From assembly GCF_036924525.1 (NCBI RefSeq), contig NZ_JAZHRU010000001.1, positions 1,951,001-2,015,000 on the forward strand: a stretch of 64,000 nucleotides of DNA. The letters run 5' to 3'. The DNA comes from Bradyrhizobium sp. AZCC 1719. Lineage in GTDB: Bacteria > Pseudomonadota > Alphaproteobacteria > Rhizobiales > Xanthobacteraceae. The notes under the pieces are model-generated. The model was not told the origin of the DNA. It ran no database searches and worked only from the letters and a program-made list of their open reading frames with translations. Each line of letters begins with the position of its first letter. Within the stretch, counting starts at the first letter, position 1. Made by a program: the position numbers and the translations under genes. This document shows, piece after piece, positions 42,136-51,706 of this stretch.

Positions 42136-45100
42136 TCAATCGGCGAGCGCTTTGCGGATCATGATCGCCATATCCGATTTCCGATAGGGCTTGGCGAGCA
42201 GCAATACGCCTTCGTCGAGTCGCCCGTGATGAATGATGGCATTCTCGGTATAGCCCGAGGTGAACAGAACCCTTAATCCGGGCCTGGCCTTTGCTATCTC
42301 GTCGGCGAGCTGGCGGCCATTCATGCCGGGCATGATCACGTCGGTGAACAGCAGATCAAACGGACGGCCGGTATGGACCAACGCGAGGGCTTCAGTGGCG
42401 TTCGCCGCATCCAGCGTGACGTAACCGAGTGAATGCAGTTGCGCCAGCACATAGTCGCGTACCAGCTTGTCGTCCTCCACCACCAGAATTGTTTCATGGC
42501 CGCCCTCGACAGCCGGCGCCAGTGTAGCCTCGGCCGCCGGCAATGCGCCCGTGGCCGGCGGCAGATACATCTTGATCGTCGTGCCATGGCCTTCTTCGCT
42601 GTAGATCATGATGTGGCCGGCCGATTGTTTGATGAAGCCGTACACCATGCTCAGCCCGAGGCCGGTACCTTTGCCGGGTCCCTTCGAGGTGAAGAACGGA
42701 TTGAATACTTTGTCGAGTATTGCAGCCGGAATGCCGGTTCCGGTATCGCTTACCGCAATCATGGCGTAGCGACCGGACCGGACGTCGCTGTGCATCCTCG
42801 CATAATTGTCGTCGAGCATGACGAAGCCGGTTTCGATGATGAGCTTGCCGCCATCGGGCATCGCGTCGCGGGCGTTAAGCGCCAGATTGAGGATCGCGGT
42901 GGCGAGCTGATTGGGGTCGACGATCGCGGGGCACGTTTCGTCTTCGAATACGGATTCGATCTCGACATGCTCGCCGAGCGTCCGCTGCAGCAGTTTCGCC
43001 GTATCGATGATCAGCGTGTTGACATCGGTTATCTTCGGCTCCAGCGGCTGCTTACGCGCGAAGGCGAGCAGGTGCTGGGTGAGGTCGGCGCCGCGTGAGG
43101 CTGCCTCGTCGATCATTCGCGTGATGGCGGCAAGCTGCGGTTCGCCCTTGACGGCGTCGGCCAGAATTTCGATCGTTCCGGTGATCACCGTCAGGATATT
43201 GTTGAAGTCGTGCGCGATGCCGCCGGTGAGCTGCCCCATCGCCTCCATCTTCTCGGCCTGCCGGATCCTGTCCTCGGCCGCGATCTGGTCGGTGAGATCG
43301 CGCATGAAGCCGTTGAACACGAATCCATGGCGCCGCCGAAGCGCGGTAATGCTGAGCTCGACCTTGATTTCCTCTCCATCTCGCCGCATCGCCTCGATTT
43401 CGAAGCGGCGGCCGAGAATGGCGGCCTCGCCGGTGCGCAGAAACCGCTCCAGGCCGGCCTTGTGCGCGGCGCGATGGACGTCGGGAACGATCAGCTCGCT
43501 CAGCTTGGTGCCGATCGCTTCCGCGCGCGACCAGCCGAATATCTTCTCCGCCTGCGAGTTCCAGTCGGTGACGATGCCCTGATCGTCCATCTGCACGAAG
43601 GCATCGAGCGCGGTGTCGATGATGCCGCGCGCGAGCTGTTCGCTTTCGCGCAACGTCTCTTGCGCCAACCGGCCCTCGGTCATGTCACGGCCGACGAAGA
43701 AGAAGCGCTTGACCGGCTCGGACCATGTCCCGAGCCATGACAACCACACCTCCCGGCCGTCCTTGTGAATGCAGCGCGTATCAGACATCTTCGGGCGCAG
43801 CCCGCGTCGTGCCGCACGCATTTCCTGGCGCGAGGTCTCGAGATGATCGGGGTGGATGAAATCCTCGCCGCTGCGGCCGATCATTTCTTCCGGCCGATAA
43901 CCCAATATGGCCTCGCAGCTCGGGCTGATCTGAACCAGGAATCCCCGGGAATCCATCACCATGATCAGATCCTGCGAGGTCTCGAAGATGCGGCGAAGCT
44001 CTTCGGTCTGTTGCCGCAGCACCTGCCTCGTCTTGTTGGCTTCGGTGATGTCGCGTGCCACCTTCGAGATGCCGATGGTCGCGCCTGAGGGGGCCTTGAT
44101 CGGGGAGACGCTGAGCGAGATTTCAATCCGGCTGCCATCTTTTTTCAGGCGGACGGTTTCATGTTGCTCGATGCGTTCGCCGGAGTCGATCCGGCGCAAC
44201 GTGTCATGCACCTCGGGCAGCCGGTCCATCGGAACGACAAGGGTAATGCTCTTGCCCACAGTTTCCGCAGCCGTGTACCCGTACAGCCGCTCCGCGGCCG
44301 AATTCCAGCCGGTGATCGTGCCATTGAGCGACGTCGTGACGATGGCGTCACTGGAGGATTCGACCGCTGCGCTGAACAGCCGTTCCCGTTCCGCGTGATG
44401 ATCGCGCGCAGCTACGGTGCGGCGATGCTCCTCGACCTCCTGTTGGAGCGCTGCGGTTTTTGCATTGATCTCCTCGATCGCGTACGCAAAGGCGCGCGCG
44501 AGCACGCCGGTCTCGCCGCGCGCATCGACCGGGATGGCTGCCTTCCCTTTGGCCACGCCCTGAACGGCTTCGGTCAGACGGACGATCGGTCGGGCCAGCG
44601 ACCTCGCAATCAGCAGCGCCAGCACTGCCGCGCACAACACCGCGATCGCCCCGACCAGAAACGAGGTATTTCGGATGCTCGCAGCCGGCGCCATGATCAC
44701 GGCGTTCGGGGTGGTCTCGATGATCCCAACCCATTCGGAACCGGCCAGGACGGCGGGAGCAAACGCGATCCCGTTGGACCGCCCAGCTTGGTCCGCAACG
44801 ATTTCGGCGCTGCCTTGCTTTGCCCCGGCCTGCGACGCCAGATGCGGGAAGTCAGCTTTCCAGTCGTTGGGTTTGCCGAGCAACGCGCCGAATTCGCGCG
44901 ACGGGTCGGGGTGAATGAGATAGTCGCCCTGCCGGTTGACGACGTAGATCGTCTCGCCCGGCCACGCCGATGCTCTGATACGGTCGAACGCGCGCCGCAT
45001 GTCGACATTGATCATGAAAATGCCGAACGGCTTGCCGTCGGTCGTGAAAATCGGCGTCGCGACGCGAAGTGTCGGCCGGTGCACCTCTTCGATCAGGCCG

Positions 45101-45639
45101 TTGAAGCGGCCGAGATCGAGCGGCGAGACGTAAAGCTGTTTAGGACCGAGCCGGGTCGTTTCCTGGAAATAGCCGCGATCGCCTCGCTTCTGCAGGCCCG
45201 CTTCAGGGACGATCCGAACCGTGCCGTTCGGTCCATTGCGGTCGACGCGGACCAGCTCGCGGCCGTCGTCGTCGAGGCCGATAATCCGAAACATCGCGTA
45301 TGTCGGCTTGGCTTCGAGTTCCGCCGCGAAACGTGACGCTATCCGGTCGCGCCAGATCTTTTCGGAGACGCCATCGACAGGATCGATGCCGCCCGCCTGG
45401 CGGGCACGGACCAGCCCGTGCAGCGCCACCGCCGAGCGAAAGCCTGCAACATCTCCGGTCGCGCTCGCTGCGTAATATTCCAGATCGGTCGCGAGCTGCC
45501 GTGAATGCGTCTCGATGCGGTCGCGGGCGCGCTGCAGGAGCGCCTGTTCCAGGTTGTGATAGCTCAGCCATCCGACCGCGGTAACCGCGAGCGCGACCAA
45601 CGCAATCATCGCGATGGCTAGCCTGGTTGTGAGCGTCAT
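42136..45639 (-). CDS. Large hybrid sensor histidine kinase (dCache, PAS, HK, receiver)
   Basis: 1167 aa from the ATG at 45639. One membrane helix at the N-terminus, a dCache-like periplasmic sensor (about 35-290) and a second helix (about 325-345), then HAMP and at least three PAS domains. HisKA follows with His810 in GGIAHDFNNILTV, the ATPase (DTGTGIP, GTGLGLSM), and a C-terminal receiver with Asp1100 in LFTDVIMPGMNG. The phosphate probably passes to the single receiver upstream (45697) or to the FixJ-like protein. The dCache domain binds an amine, amino acid or carboxylate in relatives. Confidence 0.93.
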   Translation of the reverse strand: MTLTTRLAIAMIALVALAVTAVGWLSYHNLEQALLQRARDRIETHSRQLATDLEYYAASATGDVAGFRSAVALHGLVRARQAGGIDPVDGVSEKIWRDRIASRFAAELEAKPTYAMFRIIGLDDDGRELVRVDRNGPNGTVRIVPEAGLQKRGDRGYFQETTRLGPKQLYVSPLDLGRFNGLIEEVHRPTLRVATPIFTTDGKPFGIFMINVDMRRAFDRIRASAWPGETIYVVNRQGDYLIHPDPSREFGALLGKPNDWKADFPHLASQAGAKQGSAEIVADQAGRSNGIAFAPAVLAGSEWVGIIETTPNAVIMAPAASIRNTSFLVGAIAVLCAAVLALLIARSLARPIVRLTEAVQGVAKGKAAIPVDARGETGVLARAFAYAIEEINAKTAALQQEVEEHRRTVAARDHHAERERLFSAAVESSSDAIVTTSLNGTITGWNSAAERLYGYTAAETVGKSITLVVPMDRLPEVHDTLRRIDSGERIEQHETVRLKKDGSRIEISLSVSPIKAPSGATIGISKVARDITEANKTRQVLRQQTEELRRIFETSQDLIMVMDSRGFLVQISPSCEAILGYRPEEMIGRSGEDFIHPDHLETSRQEMRAARRGLRPKMSDTRCIHKDGREVWLSWLGTWSEPVKRFFFVGRDMTEGRLAQETLRESEQLARGIIDTALDAFVQMDDQGIVTDWNSQAEKIFGWSRAEAIGTKLSELIVPDVHRAAHKAGLERFLRTGEAAILGRRFEIEAMRRDGEEIKVELSITALRRRHGFVFNGFMRDLTDQIAAEDRIRQAEKMEAMGQLTGGIAHDFNNILTVITGTIEILADAVKGEPQLAAITRMIDEAASRGADLTQHLLAFARKQPLEPKITDVNTLIIDTAKLLQRTLGEHVEIESVFEDETCPAIVDPNQLATAILNLALNARDAMPDGGKLIIETGFVMLDDNYARMHSDVRSGRYAMIAVSDTGTGIPAAILDKVFNPFFTSKGPGKGTGLGLSMVYGFIKQSAGHIMIYSEEGHGTTIKMYLPPATGALPAAEATLAPAVEGGHETILVVEDDKLVRDYVLAQLHSLGYVTLDAANATEALALVHTGRPFDLLFTDVIMPGMNGRQLADEIAKARPGLRVLFTSGYTENAIIHHGRLDEGVLLLAKPYRKSDMAIMIRKALAD

Positions 45640-45696
45640 GTCGGTGTTCGCTCGCCCTCGCGCTCCGGTCCGGCAATCCACCGGACGAATCGGATG

Positions 45697-46134
45697 CTAT
45701 GGTGCATTACGGGGAGCACGCAACACCGCGGGGCGTGGCGGCGAGCCACGTTCGGCGGCTTCCAGGCAGCCCGTGACGGCAGCCAGAAGGTCGGCCGGCC
45801 GGAACGGCTTCTGCAGACTGGAAATCGCTCCGAGCTTGGTCGCCATGGTCAGAAAGTCGGGCGCCGAGTCCGCTTCGGACGAGATCGGCCGGCCGGAGAT
45901 GACGATAATCGGCATGTACGGCCGCTGCTGACGAACCATCCGCATGGTTTCAAATCCGTCCATTCCAGGCATAAAAATGTCGAGGAACAGCAAATCGAAA
46001 TCTCCGCTCTGGCACAATGCCAAGCCCTTTCGCCCGTCACCGGCGGTGACCACGCTATGCCCGGCGCGTTCCAGCAGCAGACGGATGGTCACCTGGACCG
46101 CCACATCGTCATCCACGACGAGTATCTTTGCCAA
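45697..46134 (-). CDS. Single-domain response regulator
   Basis: 145 aa. TTG start at 46134 with GGAGA about 10 nt upstream. Receiver with VDDD (8-10), Asp52 in FLDIFMPGMDG, the same insertion (SEADSAPDFL) as the receiver at 30821, and Lys in LQKPF. The C-terminal tail is Pro/Arg-rich. It ends 57 nt before the hybrid kinase and is likely its cognate relay partner. Confidence 0.88.
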   Translation of the reverse strand: MAKILVVDDDVAVQVTIRLLLERAGHSVVTAGDGRKGLALCQSGDFDLLFLDIFMPGMDGFETMRMVRQQRPYMPIIVISGRPISSEADSAPDFLTMATKLGAISSLQKPFRPADLLAAVTGCLEAAERGSPPRPAVLRAPRNAP

Positions 46135-46352
46135 ATTAAGAGGTTCTCCGGCCGCGCTGGAATCAAGTCACGGCAAGTTACGAGTCTTGCCGAATCCTCG
46201 TATTGCCGCAACTGCTTCCCCGGGCAGGACGTTCCGGTTGGGCGGTCAAAAGCCGGTAAGATGCCGGCATCCGCATGTTTCCGGGCAGACGAATCCGGAA
46301 CCCCGCCTGCGAGCGTGATTCTCCCCGCGGCATGCGGTTTAGTTAGCCGAGA

Positions 46353-47072
46353 TCAGTTGCTGAGATATTCCGGATAGCGCGAGCGGATTTGGTCGAGTTC
46401 GCTCAGTGTTCCCGACAAATGGGTACGCAGGTGCTTCTGCGCCTCTGCAGGTTGGCCGGCCTCGATCGCTTTTGCAATCAGCTTGTGATGCCGCAGGATA
46501 TCCTGCGCCTTGCCGGGGGAGGGCAGATGCAGCCGGCGCAGCCGGTCGATATGTCCGCTGCGGCTGCGCACCAGCGACCAGATGTCCTGCTTGTCGGTGG
46601 CGGCGTAGAGCTGGGCATGGAACTCGTTGTCGGCGGCCATGAACTTTTCGAAGTCGCCGGCTTTCGCGAATTGCTGTTGGCGGACGATGGTCGCATGGAG
46701 CTCGGCCGCGAAGGCTTCGTCATGGCGCATTGCCAGCATGCGGACAATTTCGAGCTCGACCGCCTGCCGCAGGAAATGCGCCTGCTGCGCCAGCCGCACG
46801 TCAACCCGGCTGACTACCGTGGCATATTGCGGAAAGACGTCGACCAGCCCTTCCTCCTCGAGCCGCATCAGCGCATCGCGGATCGGTGTCGAACTCACCC
46901 CGAACTGTCCGGCCAGTGCAGCGCGCGATAGCGGCGATCCCGGCGGCAGCTCCAGCGAAATGATCATGCCGCGCAGGCGCTCGAACACCTGCGGCGCGGC
47001 CTGACGATCGCGATCGAGCCGATCGGCGGAGCGCGGCACGGTCCGGCGGGAAACGATCTGGGATGCAGCCAT
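46353..47072 (-). CDS. GntR-family (FadR/FCD) regulator of the sugar-acid locus
   Basis: 239 aa. The winged helix (about 27-95) has QVFERLRGMIISLELPPGSPL and VSSTPIRDALMRLEEEGL. The FCD effector domain follows, with the His/Asp metal site expected from the family. It is divergent from the ABC/dehydratase operon and sits next to a perfect palindrome at 47105-47130, its likely operator. The inducer is probably the transported sugar acid or a downstream 2-keto acid. Confidence 0.93.
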   Translation of the reverse strand: MAASQIVSRRTVPRSADRLDRDRQAAPQVFERLRGMIISLELPPGSPLSRAALAGQFGVSSTPIRDALMRLEEEGLVDVFPQYATVVSRVDVRLAQQAHFLRQAVELEIVRMLAMRHDEAFAAELHATIVRQQQFAKAGDFEKFMAADNEFHAQLYAATDKQDIWSLVRSRSGHIDRLRRLHLPSPGKAQDILRHHKLIAKAIEAGQPAEAQKHLRTHLSGTLSELDQIRSRYPEYLSN

Positions 47073-47104
47073 CGAACGAATCGGCCTCAGAAGGCGCTTG
47101 CTTC

Positions 47105-47130
47105 AAATGCACTAATGCATTAGTGCATTT
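47105..47130. promoter_or_regulatory. Perfect 26-bp palindromic operator
   Basis: A fully symmetrical palindrome whose half-site is AAATGCACTAATG. It lies 32 bp upstream of the gntR start and 38 bp upstream of the ABC-transporter gene. A divergent position next to a GntR gene is the classic autoregulation and operon-control layout; the length is long for a single site. Confidence 0.85.
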
Positions 47131-47168
47131 CCGTCGAAGCGTCAATGAAACGCCGGAGGAGATGCACA

Positions 47169-48188
47169 ATGAGAAACAGAATGTGGAGCGCCTGCGCGGG
47201 CGCCGTCGCGGCCCTTGCCATGGTGCTGCCGGGCTCCCAGGCCGCGGCCCAGCAGAAGACGGAGATTTCGCTGTCGCGGCAGCCGGGCATTTTCTACATG
47301 CCCTCGCACATCATGGAAAAACACAAGCTGATCGAGAAGCACGCTGCCTCGCTCGGCGTGCCCGGCGTCACCACCAAGTGGATCAACCTAAGCGGCGGCG
47401 GCGCACAGACCGATGCGCTCTTGGCTGGCAGCGTCGACATACTCAACACCGGGACCGGCAATCTCTTATTGCTGTGGGATCGCACCCGTGGCGGCGTCAA
47501 GGGCATCGTCGCCACCTCGGCGCAGCCGATGACGCTGATCAGCCGCGATCCGAATATCAAGTCGATCAAGGATTTTGGCCCGAACGACAAGATCGCCGTG
47601 CCGACGGTGAAGGTCTCGACGCAGGCGATCGTGCTGCAGATCGCGGCAAGCGAAACCTTCGGCGCCGACCAGTGGTCGAAGCTCGATGCCAGCACGGTAC
47701 AGCTCGGCCATCCCGACGCCTATGTGGCGATGACCAATGCCCAGCACGAGGTCCGCAATCATTTTGCGATCCCGCCGTTCACGTTCCTCGAAATGAAGAA
47801 CGTGCCCGGCGCGCATGTGGTGTTGTCGTCGCCCGACGTGATGGGCGGGCCGCTCAGCCAGGCGCAGTTCTTCACGACGACCAAGTTCGCCGACGCCAAT
47901 CCGAAGATCGTGCAAGCCGTGCGCGATGCCACCAAGGAAGCGCAGGATTTGATCCGCAGCGACACCAAGGCCGCGGTTGAGATCTACAAGGAAGTCACCG
48001 GCGACAAGACCAGCGTCGAGGACTTGCTGGCGTGGCTGAAGGAGCCCGGCATGATGGAATGGAACCTGCAGCCGCAGGGCACCATGAAGTTCGCCACCCA
48101 TCTGCACAAGGTCGGCACGCTGAAGACCATGCCCAAGGCGTGGACCGATTATTACCTGCCGGTTGCGCACGACCTGAAGGGCAATTGA
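47169..48188 (+). CDS. ABC transporter substrate-binding protein (NMT1/TauA type)
   Basis: 339 aa from the ATG at 47169, with GGAGGAG 7 nt upstream. A signal peptide of about 27 residues ends SQAAAQ. The mature part has the NMT1/THI5 fold: FYMPSHIMEKHKLIEKHA, SGGGAQTDALLAGSVDI (TauA-like) and PNIKSIKDFGPNDKIAVPTV. These proteins bind nitrate, sulfonates or aromatic or sugar acids. Here the downstream enzymes favour a sugar acid or lactone. First gene of a transporter-catabolic operon. Confidence 0.93.
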   Translation: MRNRMWSACAGAVAALAMVLPGSQAAAQQKTEISLSRQPGIFYMPSHIMEKHKLIEKHAASLGVPGVTTKWINLSGGGAQTDALLAGSVDILNTGTGNLLLLWDRTRGGVKGIVATSAQPMTLISRDPNIKSIKDFGPNDKIAVPTVKVSTQAIVLQIAASETFGADQWSKLDASTVQLGHPDAYVAMTNAQHEVRNHFAIPPFTFLEMKNVPGAHVVLSSPDVMGGPLSQAQFFTTTKFADANPKIVQAVRDATKEAQDLIRSDTKAAVEIYKEVTGDKTSVEDLLAWLKEPGMMEWNLQPQGTMKFATHLHKVGTLKTMPKAWTDYYLPVAHDLKGN

Positions 48189-48193
48189 TCGAC

Positions 48194-48958
48194 ATGGCCG
48201 CGCTTCTCGACGTCAGTGACGTAACACTGCGCTACAAGACCTCGAGCGCGGTCGTGACCGCGACCGAGCGGGTCAGCTTCACGGTCGATCGTTCCGATCG
48301 CTTCGTGCTGCTCGGCCCCTCCGGTTGCGGCAAGTCGACGCTGTTGAAAGCCGTCGGCGGCTACATGAAGCCGAGCGAGGGCAAGATGCGGATCTCGGGT
48401 CGGGAAATATCCGAGCCCGGCGCCGACCGCATGATGATCTTCCAGGAGTTCGACCAGCTTCTGCCGTGGAAGACCGTGCTCGAAAACGTGATGTTTCCGC
48501 TGCTGATGACGCGGAAACTGCCGCGCAAGGAAGCGGAGACGCGCGCGCGGGCCTATATCGAAAAAGTCAGCCTCACCCGCGTCGTCGATGCCTATCCGCA
48601 CACGCTGTCCGGCGGCATGAAGCAGCGCGTCGCGATCGCGCGCGGCATGGCGATGGAGCCGGACATTTTGCTGATGGACGAGCCGTTCGCAGCGCTTGAT
48701 GCGCTGACGCGGCGCACCTGCCAGGACGAACTGCTGCAGCTCTGGGCGGAGACCAAGTTCACCGTGCTGTTCGTGACGCATTCGATCGCGGAGGCGATCA
48801 AGATCGGCAATCGCATCCTGCTGCTGTCGCCGCATCCCGGCCGGGTCAAGGCCGAGGTGATCGACGTCGACAAGGTTTCCGGCGAGGACGGCAGCGCGGC
48901 GCGATTGGAAAAGCAGATCCATGATCTCTTGTTCGCCGATCATGCAACGGCACATTGA
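48194..48958 (+). CDS. ABC transporter ATP-binding protein (NitT/TauT type)
   Basis: 254 aa; starts 5 nt after the SBP stop. Walker A GPSGCGKST, signature LSGGMKQR, Walker B ILLMDEPFAAL, and H-loop VTHS. The Q-loop is IFQEFDQLLPW, typical of NrtD/SsuB/TauB. It energises the permease at 48969. Confidence 0.94.
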   Translation: MAALLDVSDVTLRYKTSSAVVTATERVSFTVDRSDRFVLLGPSGCGKSTLLKAVGGYMKPSEGKMRISGREISEPGADRMMIFQEFDQLLPWKTVLENVMFPLLMTRKLPRKEAETRARAYIEKVSLTRVVDAYPHTLSGGMKQRVAIARGMAMEPDILLMDEPFAALDALTRRTCQDELLQLWAETKFTVLFVTHSIAEAIKIGNRILLLSPHPGRVKAEVIDVDKVSGEDGSAARLEKQIHDLLFADHATAH

Positions 48959-48968
48959 GGGGAGCGCG

Positions 48969-49832
48969 ATGGGTGAGGCAAAAATCCTGCTGCGCGATGC
49001 CGCCGAACTGACGGCGGCGGTGCCGGCCGAGGTCGAGCGCAAGCTGACGGTGCTGGAGCTGTTGTGGAACGACGGTTTTGTGCGCAAGGCCGTGATCATC
49101 ATCTTCCTCGCCGCGGCCTGGGAGACCTACGGCACTATCCTCAACAATCCGCTGCTGTTCCCGACCTTCCACGACACCATCGTCACCATGTTCGACAAGG
49201 TGCGCGACGGCACCATTCCCTTGCGCGCCTGGGCGTCGCTAAAGGTGCTGTTCATGGGCTATGCCGCCGGCATTGCGCTCGCCGCCATCTTTACCATCCT
49301 GGCGATCTCGACCCGGATCGGCACGGATTTCCTCGAAACCATCACGGCGATGTTCAATCCCTTGCCGGCAATCGCGCTGCTGCCGTTGGCGCTGATCTGG
49401 TTCGGGCTGGGCAACGGCAGTCTCGTCTTCGTGCTGATCCATTCGGTGCTGTGGCCGGTTGCGCTCAACACCCATTCCGGCTTCAAGAGCGTCTCGAACA
49501 CGCTGCGCATGGTCGGCCGCAATTACGGCCTGCGCGGATTGCCCTACGTGTTCCGCATCCTGATCCCCGCGGCCTTCGCCTCGATCCTGACGGGCCTGAA
49601 GATCGGCTGGGCGTTTGCCTGGCGAACGCTGATCGCCGCCGAACTGGTGTTCGGCGTGTCGTCGGGGCAGGGCGGCCTCGGCTGGTTCATCTTCGAGAAT
49701 CGTAACTTGCTGGATATCCCCGCCGTGTTCGCCGGCTTGTTGACCGTGATCGTCATTGGCCTGATCGTGGAGAACCTGATCTTCCGTACGATCGAGCGCA
49801 ACACCGTCCAGAAATGGGGTACGCAGTCATGA
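48969..49832 (+). CDS. ABC transporter permease (NitT/TauT type)
   Basis: 287 aa from the ATG at 48969 (GGGGAG upstream), about six membrane helices. The family's EAA-like loop contains ILIPAAFASILTGLKIGWAF and AWRTLIAAELVFG. The stop overlaps the dehydratase start as ATGA, tying uptake to catabolism in one transcript. Confidence 0.93.
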   Translation: MGEAKILLRDAAELTAAVPAEVERKLTVLELLWNDGFVRKAVIIIFLAAAWETYGTILNNPLLFPTFHDTIVTMFDKVRDGTIPLRAWASLKVLFMGYAAGIALAAIFTILAISTRIGTDFLETITAMFNPLPAIALLPLALIWFGLGNGSLVFVLIHSVLWPVALNTHSGFKSVSNTLRMVGRNYGLRGLPYVFRILIPAAFASILTGLKIGWAFAWRTLIAAELVFGVSSGQGGLGWFIFENRNLLDIPAVFAGLLTVIVIGLIVENLIFRTIERNTVQKWGTQS

Positions 49833-51565
49833 GCAACAAGAAGAACCCCGCTGATCTCCGCAGCGCGCGCTGGTTCGCGCCTGATGATCTCCGCGCCTTC
49901 GGCCACCGCTCGCGCGCCATGCAGATGGGCTACGCGCCGGAGGAATGGAAGGGCCGGCCCGTCATCGCGATCCTCAACACCTGGTCGGATGCGCAGCCCT
50001 GTCACATGCATTTCAAGAGCCGCGTCGACGACGTCAAGCGCGGCATCCTGATGGCGGGCGGTTTCCCGATGGAGCTGCCGGCGCTGTCGCTGTCGGAATC
50101 GTTTCTGAAGCCGACCACCATGCTCTACCGCAACATGTTGGCGATGGATGCCGAGGAACTGCTGCGCGGCCATCCGGTCGATGGCGTGGTGCTGATGGGT
50201 GGCTGCGACAAAACCACGCCCGGCCTGCTGCTCGGTGCTACCAGCATGAACCTGCCGACGATCTATCTGCCGGCCGGGCCGATGCTGCGCGGCAACTGGA
50301 AGGGCAAGACGCTGGGTTCGGGCTCGGACGCCTGGAAATACTGGGACGAGCGCCGCGCGGGGAAAATCTCCGACAAGGACTGGGTTGACGTCGAGGCCGG
50401 CATCGCCCGCAGCTACGGCACCTGCATGACCATGGGCACCGCGTCGACCATGACGGCGATTGCGGAATCGATCGGCATGACGCTGCCGGGCGCGTCCTCG
50501 ATACCGGCCGCCGATGCTGGCCACATCCGTATGGCCTCCGAATGCGGCCGCCGCATCGTCGAGATGGTGTGGGAGGACCTGACGCCGGAGAAGGTCCAGA
50601 CCCGAAAAGCCTTCGAGAACGCGATCACGGTCGCGATGGCGATGGGCTGCTCGACCAATGCGATCATCCATCTGATCGCGCAGGCGCGCCGCGCCGGCCA
50701 GGACATCGGGCTCGACGATTTCGAGAAAGCCAGCCGCCAGGTGCCCGTGATCGCCAATGTGCGCCCGAGCGGCGACAAATATCTGATGGAAGATTTCTTC
50801 TATGCCGGCGGCCTGCCGGGCCTGATGAGCCGCATCAAGCAGCATCTGCATCTCGACGTCATGACGGTCACTGGACAGACGCTCGGCGAGAACATCGCGC
50901 GCGCCGAAGTCTATAATGACGACGTTATCCGAACCGTGAAGGATCCGATCTACAAGGAGGGCGCGCTTGCGGTGCTCAAGGGCAATCTCGCGCCTGATGG
51001 CTGCGTGATCAAGCCGAGCGCCTGCGAGCCGCGCTTCCTCAAGCACACCGGGCCGGCGCTGGTGTTCGACGATTATCCTTCGCTGAAGAAGGCGATCGAC
51101 GATCCCAATCTCGACGTCACGGCGGATCACGTGCTGATCCTGCGCAATGCCGGCCCGCAAGGAGGGCCGGGCATGCCAGAATGGGGCATGCTGCCGATCC
51201 CGACCAAACTGGTGAAGCAGGGCGTGCGCGACATGGTGCGGTTGTCAGATGCGCGCATGAGCGGCACCAGCTACGGCGCCTGCATCCTGCATGTGTCGCC
51301 GGAATCCTACATCGGCGGCCCGCTGGCGCTGGTGCGAACCGGCGACAAGATCACGCTCGACGTTAACGCCCGGACCATCAACCTCGATGTGCCGGAGGCC
51401 GAGCTCGCAATGCGTCGCGCCGAATGGAAGGCGCCGGAGCCGCGTTACGAGCGCGGCTATGGCTGGATGTTCACCCGCCACATCAAGCAGGCCAATGAAG
51501 GCTGCGACTTCGATTTTCTGGAAACCGGATTTGGAGCGCCGGTGAGTGAGCCGCCGATTTACTGA
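49829..51565 (+). CDS. IlvD/Edd-family sugar-acid dehydratase, L-arabinonate type
   Basis: 578 aa from the ATG at 49829, coupled to the permease by ATGA. The three Cys expected for the [2Fe-2S] cluster in L-arabinonate dehydratase fall at Cys58 (SDAQPCHMH), Cys126 (MGGCDKTTPG) and Cys199 (YGTCMTMGTAS). It should convert an aldonate to a 2-keto-3-deoxy acid. Related sugar-acid (xylonate, galactonate) dehydratases cannot be excluded. Context: a sugar-acid ABC importer upstream, lactonase and aldolase downstream. Confidence 0.93.
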   Translation: MSNKKNPADLRSARWFAPDDLRAFGHRSRAMQMGYAPEEWKGRPVIAILNTWSDAQPCHMHFKSRVDDVKRGILMAGGFPMELPALSLSESFLKPTTMLYRNMLAMDAEELLRGHPVDGVVLMGGCDKTTPGLLLGATSMNLPTIYLPAGPMLRGNWKGKTLGSGSDAWKYWDERRAGKISDKDWVDVEAGIARSYGTCMTMGTASTMTAIAESIGMTLPGASSIPAADAGHIRMASECGRRIVEMVWEDLTPEKVQTRKAFENAITVAMAMGCSTNAIIHLIAQARRAGQDIGLDDFEKASRQVPVIANVRPSGDKYLMEDFFYAGGLPGLMSRIKQHLHLDVMTVTGQTLGENIARAEVYNDDVIRTVKDPIYKEGALAVLKGNLAPDGCVIKPSACEPRFLKHTGPALVFDDYPSLKKAIDDPNLDVTADHVLILRNAGPQGGPGMPEWGMLPIPTKLVKQGVRDMVRLSDARMSGTSYGACILHVSPESYIGGPLALVRTGDKITLDVNARTINLDVPEAELAMRRAEWKAPEPRYERGYGWMFTRHIKQANEGCDFDFLETGFGAPVSEPPIY

Positions 51566-51566
51566 C

Positions 51567-51644
51567 TGTCGTTCCGGGGCGCGCAGAGCGCGAACCCGGA
51601 ACCTCGAGATTCCGGGTTCGATGCTGACGCATCACCCCGGAAGA
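51567..51644. repeat. Palindromic repeat, 'CTCGAGATTCCGGG' family, copy 1
   Basis: A ~78-bp element with TCGTTCCGGGG at the start, CCTCGAGATTCCGGGTTCGA inside and CACCCCGGAA at the end. Nearly the same element recurs at 52805 and 57818. It separates the dehydratase and SMP-30 genes. Confidence 0.8.
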
Positions 51645-51706
51645 CAAACGAGAGGCCCGGTAAGCAACGCCGGTGTCAAACAAAAGCATTCTAGGGAGGG
51701 CGACCG

